From NCBI RefSeq assembly GCF_000718005.1, contig NZ_JODV01000001.1: a DNA stretch of 64,000 nucleotides. One strand, 5' to 3'. Below, piece by piece: positions 24,687 through 34,296 of this stretch. The translations under genes and the position numbers were made by a program. Source of the DNA: Actinoalloteichus_B caeruleus (GTDB lineage Bacteria; Actinomycetota; Actinomycetes; Mycobacteriales; Pseudonocardiaceae). The notes under the pieces are model-generated. The model was not told the origin of the DNA, searched no databases, and worked only from the letters and a program-made list of their open reading frames with translations. Position 1 is the stretch's first letter. Each line of letters starts with the position of its first letter.

Positions 24687-26354
24687 CTAGCCCACCGGCT
24701 GGCACGTCGACCGGTAGACGAGCGCGTCGCACAGCGCGAGCCAGCTGGCCTCGACGATGTTCCCGTGCACCCCGACCGTCGTCCACTCCCGCTCGCCGTC
24801 GGTGGAGTTCACCAACACCCTGGTGACGGCGCCGGCGCCCCCCTCGGCGACCGCGTCCTCGGTGAGGATGCGGACCTTGTAGTCCACGAGTTCCACCTCG
24901 TCGACCCAGGGCAGTCGGCCGGCGAGTGCCTTGCGGAGCGCGGCGTCGAGCGCCTGGACCGGGCCGGTGCCCTCGGCGGTCGCGATCACCCGCTCGCCCT
25001 CGACGTGCATGCGCACCGTCGCCTCGGCCACCACGGTCCCGTCCGAGTGGTGGTCGAGGACGACCCGGTAGGACTCGAGGCGGAACGGCTGTTCCAGCGG
25101 GGCAGTGGCGCGCTCGGCGCCGCCGGCCAGCTCCTCGTGCTGGTCCCGGTCCAGTTCGCCCCGGAGCAGCAGTTCGAGCGAGGCGTCGGCCGACTCGAAG
25201 GACCAGCCCCTGGCCTCCAGCTCCTTGACCCGGCGCACGGTGCGCCCCACCGCGTCGGAGCGGCCGGCCAGCGACAGCCCGAACTCGCGTCCCTTGAGTT
25301 CGATGCTGGACCGGCCGGCCATCTCCGTGACCAGGACCCGCATCCGGTTGCCGACCACCTCGGGGTCGAGGTGGTTGTACAGCTCGGGATCCACCTTGAT
25401 CGCGCTCGCGTGCAGCCCCGCCTTGTGGGCGAAGGCCGAGGACCCGACGTAGGCCTGGTGGGTGTCGGGCACGAGGTTGGCGATCTCGGCGATGGCGTGC
25501 GAGACCCTGGACAGCTCCGCCAGCCGGCCCGGGGGCAGGGCGGGGACGTCCATCTTGGTGACGAGGTTGCCGAGGACGGCGAAGAGGTCCGCGTTGCCGG
25601 CGCGTTCCCCGTAGCCGTTCGCCGTGCACTGCACGTGGCTGGCGCCGGACCGGACGGCGGCCAGCGAGTTGGCCACCGCGCAGGAGGTGTCGTCCTGGCA
25701 GTGGATGCCGACCCGGAATCCGGTGCGGTCCACCACCTCGGCCACCGCCTCCCCGATCCGACCGGGCAGCCAGCCGCCGTTGGTGTCGCAGAGCACCGCC
25801 ACGTCCGCGCCGGCCTCCACGGCGGCGGTGAGCACGCCGAGGGCGCAGTCGGGGTCGTGGGCGTAGCCGTCGAAGAAGTGCTCGGCGTCCACGAAGACCC
25901 GCCGGCCCTCGGAGACCAGGTGCCGCACCGTGTCGGCGACCATCGCCTCGTTCTCGGCGACATCCGTGCGCAGCGCCCGTTCGATGTGGCGGCGGTCGGC
26001 CTTGGCCACGAGGGTGACCACCGGCGTCCGCGCGTCGAGCAACGCGGCGACCTGCTGGTCCTCCGCGACCGGCACCCCGGGGCGCCGGGTGGCCCCGAAG
26101 GCGACGAGCACCGCGTGCCGCAGCGGCAGTTCGCCCGAGGCCGCCCTGGCGAAGAACTCGGTGTCCTTGGGGAGGGCGCCCGGCCAGCCGCCCTCGATGA
26201 AGCCCACTCCGAGCGAGTCCAGCAGGCGAGCGACCGCCAGTTTGTCGTTCACCGAGTAGGAGATGCCCTCGCGCTGCGCGCCGTCACGCAGCGTCGTGTC
26301 GTAGACGTGGAACGAGTCACCGAGGGGCGTTGCTGCCGGGGCGAAGCGGGTCAC
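24687..26354 (-). CDS. cimA: (R)-citramalate synthase
   Basis: 555 residues; condenses pyruvate and acetyl-CoA to citramalate, giving isoleucine without threonine deaminase. HMGL-like barrel motifs are VYDTTLRDGAQREGIS, GIHCQDDTSCAVANS, CTANGYGERAGNADL and FAHKAGLHASAI; the C-terminal 150 residues form the LeuA-type allosteric dimer domain (PLEQPFRLESYRVVLD, VNSTDGEREWTTVGVHGNI). Its LeuA-type relatives have different N-terminal motifs, so CimA is preferred. GTG 26354 has AGGAG upstream. A leader peptide and attenuator precede it by 60-170 bp. Confidence 0.94.
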   Translation of the reverse strand: MTRFAPAATPLGDSFHVYDTTLRDGAQREGISYSVNDKLAVARLLDSLGVGFIEGGWPGALPKDTEFFARAASGELPLRHAVLVAFGATRRPGVPVAEDQQVAALLDARTPVVTLVAKADRRHIERALRTDVAENEAMVADTVRHLVSEGRRVFVDAEHFFDGYAHDPDCALGVLTAAVEAGADVAVLCDTNGGWLPGRIGEAVAEVVDRTGFRVGIHCQDDTSCAVANSLAAVRSGASHVQCTANGYGERAGNADLFAVLGNLVTKMDVPALPPGRLAELSRVSHAIAEIANLVPDTHQAYVGSSAFAHKAGLHASAIKVDPELYNHLDPEVVGNRMRVLVTEMAGRSSIELKGREFGLSLAGRSDAVGRTVRRVKELEARGWSFESADASLELLLRGELDRDQHEELAGGAERATAPLEQPFRLESYRVVLDHHSDGTVVAEATVRMHVEGERVIATAEGTGPVQALDAALRKALAGRLPWVDEVELVDYKVRILTEDAVAEGGAGAVTRVLVNSTDGEREWTTVGVHGNIVEASWLALCDALVYRSTCQPVG

Positions 26355-26416
26355 GGGGAACTCCTGCCGTGCTCATCAGGGATCGCGGTTCGGGTTCTGC
26401 TGCGGTCAGGGCCGGG

Positions 26417-26492
26417 AAAAACAAAAGACCCCTCGCCGGAATGCGAGAGGTCTGCGCGCCGAGGTGCTTGTGCAAGCACTTACTCGGCGCGC
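26417..26492 (-). promoter_or_regulatory. Transcription attenuator of cimA
   Basis: Two hairpins follow the leader peptide. The first (26492-26454) is a nested stem, GCGCGCCGAG pairing across GTGCTTG/CAAGCAC, that begins at the leader stop codon. The second (26452-26427) is a GACCTCTCGC/GCGAGGGGTC stem with a six-base loop followed by TTTTGTTTTT (to 26417), an intrinsic terminator. Ribosome stalling at the leader Ile codons would change which hairpin forms. Confidence 0.8.
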
Positions 26493-26524
26493 CGGGGAAT
26501 AATGATCACGCTGCGGTGAGACAT
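26480..26524 (-). CDS. cimA leader peptide (Val-Ile-Ile-Ile)
   Basis: A 14-codon ORF, MSHRSVIIIPRRAE, with GTG ATC ATT ATT control codons in the middle, ending in TAA at the base of the first attenuator hairpin. Isoleucine is the end product of the pathway CimA feeds. The ATG at 26524 lies seven bases after a CATCAT -10-like box, so the leader may itself be leaderless; an upstream in-frame ATG at 26533 would add three residues. Confidence 0.8.
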   Translation of the reverse strand: MSHRSVIIIPRRAE

Positions 26525-26531
26525 GCGGAGC

Positions 26532-26560
26532 ATGATGTCACACGGAGTGCTCGGGGTCCA
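26532..26560 (-). promoter_or_regulatory. Putative cimA leader promoter
   Basis: TGGACC (26560-26555), 17-bp spacer, CATCAT (26537-26532), then seven bases to the leader ATG. The spacing is the same as in the ilvB leader promoter at 38366-38394. The hexamers themselves are weak. The rest of the gap up to the leuB hairpin (26561-26944) shows no gene. Confidence 0.4.
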
Positions 26561-26944
26561 CATGGGGGTCACGAGTTCCCAGTATCCGGGAGGCGGTCGC
26601 GTCGGTCCCGGCGGAGGTGGCGGGGGCGCCTCTCTCGGCGGGCGAACGCGTCCGGTGCCCGCGCGCCCACGGGACGAGAACCACCGGGGCCGCCGGCCGG
26701 CGGCCACCTCGAACGGAGCTGCTCGCTCGACGGGCGGGTGTCGGCCCGGCTCCGCAGCTGGCCGGCGTGAGCGGGTTGGCCGTGGTCGACGACGGGCGGT
26801 CGGGCTGGTCGCCACGACGGGGATTCCCGGGGACGCCGCCGGGGTGCCGAACGCGGCGATCCGGTCATGGTGGTCACGTCGGACGAGCCGGGTGGCGTGG
26901 CGTGGGGCCGGCGACGACCAGCCCCGGCATCACGGCCGGGGCGC

Positions 26945-26975
26945 GGTCCGTCCCCGGCGGTGCCGGGGACGGACC
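26945..26975 (-). terminator. GC-rich hairpin after leuB
   Basis: Perfect 14-bp arms (GGTCCGTCCCCGGC and its complement) around a three-base loop, starting six bases beyond the leuB stop, with no T tract. Confidence 0.6.
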
Positions 26976-26981
26976 CGCCGA

Positions 26982-28046
26982 TCACGCGCTCGGCGGCAGC
27001 TCGACCGAGCGCGAGACCCGGTCGTTGGACGAGACCAGCGCGGCCAACCGGTCACCGATGGCGTAGGTGGCACCGGGGGACGCGTGGTCGCGGGTGGCGA
27101 GGTCGAAGGCCACCGAGGCCTCGATGCGCTTCGCCGACTCGCGGTAGCCGAGGTGGTCGAGCATCAGCGCGACCGAGAGCACCGCGGCGGTGGGGTCGGC
27201 CACGCCCTGGCCCGCGATGTCCGGAGCGCTGCCGTGCACCGGCTCGAACATGCTGGGGTTGCGCCGGGTGACGTCGAGGTTCCCGCTCGCGGCCAGGCCG
27301 ATGCCCCCGGTGACCGCCGCCGCGAGGTCGGTGAGGATGTCCCCGAAGAGGTTGTCCGTCACGATGACGTCGTACCGGCTCGGGTCGGTCACCATGTGGA
27401 TGGTCACCGAGTCGACGTGCTGGTAGCTGACCGACACCTCGGGGTGCTGGAGGGAGATCTCCTCCACCACCCGGGACCACAGCGAACCGGCGTGGGTCAG
27501 GACGTTGGTCTTGTGCACGAGGGTGAGGTGCTTGCGCGGCCGACCAGCGGCACGCGCGAAGGCGTCCCGCACCACACGCTCCACGCCGAAGGAGGTGTTG
27601 ATGCTCACCTCGGTGGCCACCTCGTGCGGCGTGTCCTTGCGCAGGAGCCCGCCGTTGCCGGCGTAGAGTCCCTCCGTCCCCTCGCGCACCACCACCATGT
27701 CGATGTCGGACGGATCCGCCAACGGCGACCGCACGCCCGGGTACAGGCGGGCCGGTCGCAGGTTGACGTGGTGGTCGAGCTCGAAGCGGAGGCGCAGCAA
27801 CAGGCCGCGCTCGAGGATGCCACTGGGTACCGACGGGTCGCCGACCGCGCCGAGCAGGATCGCGTCGTGCTGCCGCAGTTCGGTGAGCACCGACTCGGGT
27901 AGCAGTTCCCCGGTGGAGTGCCAGCGCGCCGCCCCGAGATCGTAACGAACGATCTCGGCATCCGGAACAACCTCGCCGAGCACCTTCAACGCCTCGGCGA
28001 CGACCTCGGGCCCGATCCCGTCGCCTGGGATCACAGCGAGCCGCAT
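26982..28046 (-). CDS. leuB: 3-isopropylmalate dehydrogenase
   Basis: 354 residues; NAD-dependent oxidative decarboxylation of 3-isopropylmalate (and of erythro-3-methylmalate in the citramalate route). LAVIPGDGIGPEVVAEALKV opens the protein; MVVVREGTEGLYAGNGG, the catalytic VHKTNVLTHAGSLW lysine, VTDNLFGDILTDLAAAVTGG (Mg-binding Asp) and EPVHGSAPDIAGQGVADP follow in order. ATG at 28046 is preceded by CAGGAGGTG. Shares its function with leuCD at 16-18 kb and lies upstream of cimA on the same strand, but its own terminator hairpin separates them. Confidence 0.97.
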   Translation of the reverse strand: MRLAVIPGDGIGPEVVAEALKVLGEVVPDAEIVRYDLGAARWHSTGELLPESVLTELRQHDAILLGAVGDPSVPSGILERGLLLRLRFELDHHVNLRPARLYPGVRSPLADPSDIDMVVVREGTEGLYAGNGGLLRKDTPHEVATEVSINTSFGVERVVRDAFARAAGRPRKHLTLVHKTNVLTHAGSLWSRVVEEISLQHPEVSVSYQHVDSVTIHMVTDPSRYDVIVTDNLFGDILTDLAAAVTGGIGLAASGNLDVTRRNPSMFEPVHGSAPDIAGQGVADPTAAVLSVALMLDHLGYRESAKRIEASVAFDLATRDHASPGATYAIGDRLAALVSSNDRVSRSVELPPSA

Positions 28047-28213
28047 CCACACACCTCCTGGGTCGCGATCCCATTTCACGGGACCATTTCGCACCGCGCA
28101 GGCTACCTGCCCGGCAATTGCCACTCACATACCGGACACCCGTTCGAGGTGATCTTTCCCGCGCCGCGGGCGATCACTCGACCAACAATCCCCCTTCCGA
28201 GTTAACACAGCAA

Positions 28214-28247
28214 GGGTGCTCGGGCCCGCGACCGGACCCGAGCACCC
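28214..28247 (-). terminator. Hairpin after the S8 peptidase gene
   Basis: Perfect 11-bp arms (GGGTGCTCGGG and complement) with a 12-base loop, 52 bp beyond the peptidase stop. Only a short T-containing sequence follows. Confidence 0.6.
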
Positions 28248-28298
28248 CCGCCGGGTGAGAGTGGCGGCCGCTGGGGGACCGTCCACTCGGTCAGGTGA

Positions 28299-31200
28299 TC
28301 AGGACACGATCGGCGGGGTGCTGCCGACCGTCACGACCTGTGCCCGCTGGCCACTCGCGTTGTGCTGGTGCAGCAGGAGGAGGCTGGCGTCCCCGGCCAC
28401 CTCCGCGTCCCGGTTGACCACCAGGGCGGTTCCGGGCCTCGCGTGGTAGGACACCGCCGCGTCGCCGCCACCCTGCACCCACAGGCCCGGGTTGAGCGGG
28501 TCGAAGGCCATCGGCTCGTCGATGAGGTCGATCAGGGTGGACCCCGCCTCGTACTGGCCGTACCGCCCGGAGACCCCCGCCGTGTAGGACAGCGGGGCGG
28601 CCTCGGCGGTGGGGTCGATCCCCAACGCCGCCAGCGACACCGGCAGCACCAGCACGTTGGTGTCGAAGACGTTGGTGTCCACGTCACCGAACCGCGTGTT
28701 GACCGGCTGGACGTCGACCACCGGGTGGTTGGGGGCGTTGAGGTCGACGGTCGCCGCGACCAGCACGTCGCTGCTGGTGTACTTGGTCACGTAGGTCTCG
28801 AAGTCCGGCACCCCGTCACCGTCGACGTCGATGTCCACGAAGGGCGTCGTGTTGCTCCCGACGTTGTACCAGTTGCTCCACGTCGTGATGCCGAAGGCGA
28901 GCATCGCCGACTCCGGCCGCCCCTGGGCCACGGCGAGCGGAGCGGTGGAGGTCGCGCCCACGTACCGGAGGTCACCGCCCTTGGCGGTCTCGTTGACCGT
29001 GCAGCCGACGACGACCTCCTCGGTGCACTCGGGGAGCCGAGGGCTCTCCCCGTGGAGCTCGAGCGCGGTGACCAGCGAGCGGTAGGCCTCGCTGCCCTCA
29101 CCCTGGTCGAGGCCCGTGCCGGTCAGGTTCAGCACCCCCTGGTCGGCGCCCTCGGGCACGCGGACCCACGACGAGGCCTGGATCTCGGCGACCGGCTTCG
29201 GCGCCGCGTACACCGGCACCCGCAGGTCGACGCCGTTGCGGCTCTTGGGCGTCAGCAGCAACCGGCCCGAGGCGTCGGAGACGTACTGGCGGGCCTCGCC
29301 GGCCTGCTCCAGGGCGATGGTCGGATCGGCGGTCCTGGTCAGGGCCGAGGGATCGTCGATCCTCAGGGTCACGTCCAGCCGGACCTGGCCCCCGGGCGGG
29401 ACCGTGACGTTGCGGCGGGACAGCTCGTAGCGGACGCCGGGGATCTCGGTGGCGGCCTCGTAGGACACGTCGTAGCTCTCGGCCCGGCCGCCCTTGTTCT
29501 CGATCTTGACGGTCTTGCTCCGCGCGATGGGGCCGGCGACCTCGACCACGCCGAACGACACGCTCACCGCGCCGGGGTCGTCCTCGACGTAGGCGAGGAC
29601 CTGGTTGTCCAGGGCGGCGGCCGCGTCGATGCGCCCGGAACCGACACGGTTGGGCCCGTAGACGGTCCCCTCCGCGCCACCGGTGGTGATGTCCGCGCCG
29701 GCGGTGTTCATCAGCGCGGCCTTGATCTCCTCGGGCGTCCAGTCCGGACGGGTCTCGCGGAGCATCGCGGCGACACCGGTGGTGTGCGGCGCGGCCATCG
29801 ACGTTCCGCTGAGGACTGCGGGCTTGTCGCCGCTGCCCGAGAGCGCGGAGGCGATGGTGTCACCGGGGGCGGCGATGTCCGGCTTGACGACCGGACCACG
29901 TGTCCCCCGCGAGGTGCTGGGGCTCGGGGTGTCGGTGAGGGCCTCGTCGTAGGTCTTCACCGAGGTGCGCAGCTCCTCGGCGAACCGCATCTCCAGCTCG
30001 CCGCTCTCCAGCGCCGGCCGCAGCCGCTCGGTCGCGGTCCCGGTGAACTGGATGACGGGGATCCCGGCGTTGCCGGCGATGCCGGCCGAGAAGTGCTCCT
30101 CGGTGGAGGAGAAGATGGCCCCGGCGGCCCCGGCGGCCTCCGCGTTGTCCGTGCGGCCGGCGGACCCGCAGCGCCGGGTGCTGTCGTCGTCGTCCCACTC
30201 CAGCCAGGCGATCTTGCCCGCGACCTCGGCCGCGTCGGCCTCGGAGAACGGCTGGCAGCCGTCGAGGTTGGACTCGGTGGTCAACGGCACGACCGGCGCG
30301 GTCAGGTCGAGGCCGGCGTAACCGGCGTAGTCCTGGCTGTACTGGCCCGCGTAGTCGCCGGCCACCGACTCGGGGGCCGTGGCGCGCGCGCCGTCCCGCA
30401 GGACGTAGGAGTCACGCGTGTTGGCGACGGTGATCGCCTCGGCGGTGTTCCCGGGCGAGCCACCGATGTCGTAGAGGTCGGAGCCGTTGCCGGCCGAGAA
30501 GACCGTGACGACGCCGTGCTGGTTCAGCTTGCGGACGAACAGGCTGTTGGGGTCGTCCGGCGCGCCGTAGTTGCTCCCCAGCGAGAGGTTGACGATGTCC
30601 AGCCGGTCGCCGAAGTCACCGTCCTGGTCGGGGTCCAGCGCCCAGTCCAGGGCCTGGGCGGTGACCGCGGTCGATCCGGCGCAGCCGAAGACCTTGATCG
30701 AGTAGATCAGCGCCTCGGGCGCGGTGCCCGGTCCGATGCGCATCTCGTCGAGTGCCTCGGGAGTCAGCTCGGAGTAGTCGCCATCGAAGGTGCTCCCGTC
30801 GGCGTTGACCCCGAAACCGGCGGCGCTACCGGCCACATGGGTGCCGTGCCGGCCGCAGGAGATCGGGTTGTCGTCGGGTTTCGGCGTGTTCAGCGCCGGA
30901 TCGGCGCTGCTCGCGTCGTAGTCGTCCCCGACGAGGTCGATACCACCGACGACCTTGTCCGTGGGGTAGTACGCGGGGTCGGCGACGTCCCGGTCGACGG
31001 CCTCGTAGGCCTCGCGGGTGCCCGGCCCGCCGAACATGGCGTGGGTGTAGTCCACGCCGTCGTCGATGATGCCGATCCGGATGCCCTCACCGAAGCGCCC
31101 GGTGTTCTGCCAGGCCTTGACGGTGTTGGTGAGGGCGGTGGCGGTGGAGTTGGTGCGTTCCTCCGGCGTGATCTGCCGGATCGACCGGACGTCCTCCCGT

Positions 31201-31706
31201 TCGGCGAGCTGGCGAACCCGCTCGGCGTCGGCGGTGACCGCCACCCCCGGGACGGCGTTCGAGGTCGTGTAGAGCACCTGGGCGCCCTGGTCGCGGGCGG
31301 CCAGGTCGTCCACCACGATGTCCGCGGTGCGCTCGGTGCGGGTCCTGGCGCGGACGGCGGCGTCCTGCGCCGCGTCGTCCCCCGCCCCCGCCTGCTGCTG
31401 CTCGACGAAGACGTCGACGGCGGCCCGGCTCTCCAGCTCGATGAAGACCGAGATGTCGCCGGCCGCGGCGGCCACGGCGGGCGCCACCTTGTCCAGCGGC
31501 GTGTCCGTCGAGCCGCCGGCTGCGGCGGCGAGGCCGTCGGCCAGCGGCAGGTCGGTCTCCACCGAGTCCTGCGCGACCGCGGTTCCACTCAGGCCGGTCA
31601 CCGCCAGGACGGCGGTGAGCGCCACGGCGGACCGCGCCCCCCGCCGTGGTCCGGCGGCGGCGGAACCCGTCCGGGCTCTCAGCCCTGTTCTTCGGGTACG
31701 ACTCAC
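28299..31706 (-). CDS. Secreted subtilisin-like S8 serine peptidase with PA domain
   Basis: 1135 residues. A long signal peptide (basic start, then SAVALTAVLAVTGLSGTAVA, cleavage near residue 45) leads into an inhibitor-like propeptide (residues 70-190). The catalytic triad is Asp in IGIIDDGVDYTH (about 214), His in GRHGTHVAGSAAG (about 287) and Ser in LSGTSMAAPHTTGVAAML (about 634). A protease-associated (PA) domain lies between His and Ser (about 440-550), and about 450 residues of beta-sandwich domains follow. It is an extracellular protease with no functional tie to the leucine and serine genes around it. GTG 31706 has AGGGG nine bases upstream. Confidence 0.93.
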   Translation of the reverse strand: MSRTRRTGLRARTGSAAAGPRRGARSAVALTAVLAVTGLSGTAVAQDSVETDLPLADGLAAAAGGSTDTPLDKVAPAVAAAAGDISVFIELESRAAVDVFVEQQQAGAGDDAAQDAAVRARTRTERTADIVVDDLAARDQGAQVLYTTSNAVPGVAVTADAERVRQLAEREDVRSIRQITPEERTNSTATALTNTVKAWQNTGRFGEGIRIGIIDDGVDYTHAMFGGPGTREAYEAVDRDVADPAYYPTDKVVGGIDLVGDDYDASSADPALNTPKPDDNPISCGRHGTHVAGSAAGFGVNADGSTFDGDYSELTPEALDEMRIGPGTAPEALIYSIKVFGCAGSTAVTAQALDWALDPDQDGDFGDRLDIVNLSLGSNYGAPDDPNSLFVRKLNQHGVVTVFSAGNGSDLYDIGGSPGNTAEAITVANTRDSYVLRDGARATAPESVAGDYAGQYSQDYAGYAGLDLTAPVVPLTTESNLDGCQPFSEADAAEVAGKIAWLEWDDDDSTRRCGSAGRTDNAEAAGAAGAIFSSTEEHFSAGIAGNAGIPVIQFTGTATERLRPALESGELEMRFAEELRTSVKTYDEALTDTPSPSTSRGTRGPVVKPDIAAPGDTIASALSGSGDKPAVLSGTSMAAPHTTGVAAMLRETRPDWTPEEIKAALMNTAGADITTGGAEGTVYGPNRVGSGRIDAAAALDNQVLAYVEDDPGAVSVSFGVVEVAGPIARSKTVKIENKGGRAESYDVSYEAATEIPGVRYELSRRNVTVPPGGQVRLDVTLRIDDPSALTRTADPTIALEQAGEARQYVSDASGRLLLTPKSRNGVDLRVPVYAAPKPVAEIQASSWVRVPEGADQGVLNLTGTGLDQGEGSEAYRSLVTALELHGESPRLPECTEEVVVGCTVNETAKGGDLRYVGATSTAPLAVAQGRPESAMLAFGITTWSNWYNVGSNTTPFVDIDVDGDGVPDFETYVTKYTSSDVLVAATVDLNAPNHPVVDVQPVNTRFGDVDTNVFDTNVLVLPVSLAALGIDPTAEAAPLSYTAGVSGRYGQYEAGSTLIDLIDEPMAFDPLNPGLWVQGGGDAAVSYHARPGTALVVNRDAEVAGDASLLLLHQHNASGQRAQVVTVGSTPPIVS

Positions 31707-32475
31707 TCTGGATACCCCTAGCGAGGCCTTCTCCGACCATCGCCAGTTCGCGACGTGTCACGACGTCGTTCCCGAACGGACGCCCTCGTCAGCGGGAACT
31801 GGCCCGGCGTCGCGCCCTCTACGACACCTGGTCCTGCCTCAAGGAGGGAACTTAACGCGATTGCCAGGCCCTTCAGCTACGCCGAAAGGGTGAATACTCC
31901 ACACTGATTTGAACAGAATTGTCACGGCTTGAGGCAGAATCCGTGGCACAGCCAGCCACCGGGTGATCACGGTAGTGGGAGCGAGGACGACCGGAACTGG
32001 TCGAGCGCCGGACCGCCCCTCACCCGGTGGTGGGGCCGCTCTCGGGGGACGCGCCGAAGGGGGGCCACCCGGTCGGCCGAGCCGGCGACGACCGCGCAGC
32101 TCACGGCGGGCGGCGCGACGACCGCGCCGCGCCGCGCCCAGGAGCGGGCGCAGCCGGGGCTGGCGTGGTGGGCGACGACCTCCACCGGCCGCTCGACCGA
32201 AGAGGACACCGCGCTGACCGGGGCGGGGCGAGCGGGAACCCGCCATCTCGTCACACCGACCCGGCGCGGGCGGTCCCGGGCGGGCGGCCGTGACCGCCGC
32301 CGCGCGGTCCGACTAAACCGCGCCCGCGACGGCATGGCGGCGCGGGCGACGGACCGGCCCTGGGTGCCGGGGCCACGCGTCGCCGGAGAAGGTGCCCGGG
32401 CGGGGGACGCGTCCACTCGCGGACCGCGAGTCCCGGCCGGGACGGCAGTCCCGCCCCCGCCCAGGCGGCCCGGTC
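31707..32475. other. 769-bp intergenic region without a gene
   Basis: Between the peptidase start and the serA stop. It contains an A/T-rich island (about 31850-31940) in otherwise extremely G/C-rich DNA, probably promoter DNA of the peptidase. Open frames on both strands from 31929 to 32416 are Arg/Pro/Ala-biased without family features. Confidence 0.5.
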
Positions 32476-34080
32476 TCAGTCGAAGGACACCGCGTGCACG
32501 GTGCGGGCGCCGATGGCGGCGCCGGTGGGCTCCAGGACGTTGCCGGTCACGGGGCGGTCCACCCGGAGGAGCATCGTGGCGTCGGTGCCCTCCGTGGTCT
32601 GCGAGATCTGCGCGGCCTCGATGTTCACCCCGGCCTCGCCGAGCAGCGTGCCCACGGTGCCCATCACGCCGGGCCGGTCGCTGTACTCCAGCAACACGAT
32701 GTTGCCCTCGGCGCGGAGGTCGAAGTGGCGGCCGTTGATCTCCACGAGCTTCTCCACCTGCCCCCGGCCGGTCAGCGTGCCCGAGACGCTCAGGGAGGAG
32801 CCGTCGGGCAGCGCGGCCCGGAGGGTCACCAGGCTGCGGTGGTTCGCGCTCTCGCTCTCCTTGCGCACGTCCACGGCCACGCCCAGTTCGGCGGCGAGCC
32901 GAGGCGCGTTCACGAAGGTGACCTGGCTCTCGACCACCTTGGAGAACACGCCCCGCAGGGCCGCGAGCGGCAGGACGCTGACGTCCTCGGCCGCGAGCTC
33001 GCCCCGCACCTCGACGGTCACCGAGGCGGGGGAGGCGGCGGCCAACGCCGTCAGCACGACCCCGAGCTTCTGGGTCAGCGGCAGGTAGGGCCGGACCTCC
33101 TCCCCCACCGCGCCCTCGGTCTGCACGTTCACCGCGTCCGGCACGAAGTCGCCGCGCAGGGCGAGCAGCACCGAGCGCGCCACGTCCGTCCCGGCGCGGT
33201 CCTGCGCCTCGGCGGTCGAGGCGCCCAGGTGCGGGGTCACCACGACCTGGGGCAGCTCGAAGAGGGGGCTCCGCGTGATCGGCTCCGTCGAGAAGACGTC
33301 GACGCCCGCGCCACCCACCTGACCGGACCGCACGGCCTCGGCCAGGGCGTCCTCGTCGACCAGGCCGCCCCTGGCGGCGTTGACCAGCAGCACGCCCTTC
33401 TTGGTCCGGGCCAGTTGCTCCGCACCGATCAACCCCTTGGTCTCGGGGGTCTTGGGCAGGTGGATCGAGATCGCGTCGGCGCGGGAGAGCAACTCGTCGA
33501 GGCTCACCAGCTCGATACCGAGCTGCGCGGCCCTGGCCGCCGAGACGTAGGGGTCGTAGGCGATCAGCTCGGTGTCGAAGGCGGCCAGCCGCTGCGCGAC
33601 GAGCTGACCGATCTTGCCGAGGCCGACGACACCGACGGTCTTGCCCCGCAGCTCCACCCCGGAGAAGGAGCTGCGCTTCCAGGCGCCACCACGAAGGCTG
33701 GCATCGGCCGCCGGGATCCGGCGCGCGACGGAGAGCAGCAGCGCCACGGCGTGCTCCGCGGCCGAGACGATGTTGGAGGTCGGGGCGTTGACGACCATGA
33801 CGCCACGCTCGGTGGCGGCGGGGACGTCGACGTTGTCGAGACCGACGCCCGCCCTGGCCACCACCTTCAGCCTGGTGCTCGCGGACAGCACCTCCGCGTC
33901 GACCTTGGTCGCGGAACGCACGAGCAACGCGTCCGCCTCGGCCACCGCGGACAGCAGCGCCGGCCGGTCGGTCCCGTCGACGTGACGGACCTCGACCTCG
34001 TCACCAAGCGCTTCCACCGCCGAAGGAGCCAGCTTCTCGGCGATCAGGGCAACAGGACGGCTGGGGGTGCTCACAGACAT
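32476..34080 (-). CDS. serA: D-3-phosphoglycerate dehydrogenase
   Basis: 534 residues, the long actinobacterial type; oxidises 3-phosphoglycerate in the first step of serine synthesis. NAD-binding GKTVGVVGLGKIGQLVAQRL, substrate-site RSATKVDAEVL and VARAGVGLDNVDV, and catalytic VTPHLGASTAEAQDRAG with its histidine are clear. After residue 310 come the intervening ASB domain and a C-terminal ACT domain (YSDRPGVMGTVGTLLGEAG), the site of serine feedback in the mycobacterial enzyme. ATG 34080 has CTGGAGC upstream; a GTG at 34074 is an alternative. Confidence 0.96.
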   Translation of the reverse strand: MSVSTPSRPVALIAEKLAPSAVEALGDEVEVRHVDGTDRPALLSAVAEADALLVRSATKVDAEVLSASTRLKVVARAGVGLDNVDVPAATERGVMVVNAPTSNIVSAAEHAVALLLSVARRIPAADASLRGGAWKRSSFSGVELRGKTVGVVGLGKIGQLVAQRLAAFDTELIAYDPYVSAARAAQLGIELVSLDELLSRADAISIHLPKTPETKGLIGAEQLARTKKGVLLVNAARGGLVDEDALAEAVRSGQVGGAGVDVFSTEPITRSPLFELPQVVVTPHLGASTAEAQDRAGTDVARSVLLALRGDFVPDAVNVQTEGAVGEEVRPYLPLTQKLGVVLTALAAASPASVTVEVRGELAAEDVSVLPLAALRGVFSKVVESQVTFVNAPRLAAELGVAVDVRKESESANHRSLVTLRAALPDGSSLSVSGTLTGRGQVEKLVEINGRHFDLRAEGNIVLLEYSDRPGVMGTVGTLLGEAGVNIEAAQISQTTEGTDATMLLRVDRPVTGNVLEPTGAAIGARTVHAVSFD

Positions 34081-34296
34081 GCTCCAGGGTTGCGATCCTC
34101 GGCCACCCCGTCGGTGGAGCGGCACGGGCAGCTTAGCCCGAGCTTGTGAAAGGATTCTCAAAGGGTGACGGAGCTGACTGCCCACGGCCACGACCCGTCC
34201 ACATGCCGGGACGAACGACGGGGAGAACCGGACTCCCAACCGGAAACGGGACGGACCACGCCCTCCCACTCCCTGGGAAACCCGGCCGGCCGCCGA

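Noticed and set aside
28047..28213. A leader peptide and attenuator upstream of leuB
   Set aside because: Short frames here lack runs of branched-chain codons and there is no T-tract terminator before leuB.
31929..32738. Overlapping open frames on both strands between the peptidase and serA
   Set aside because: Arg/Ala/Pro-rich, no domain signature, and partly antisense to serA.
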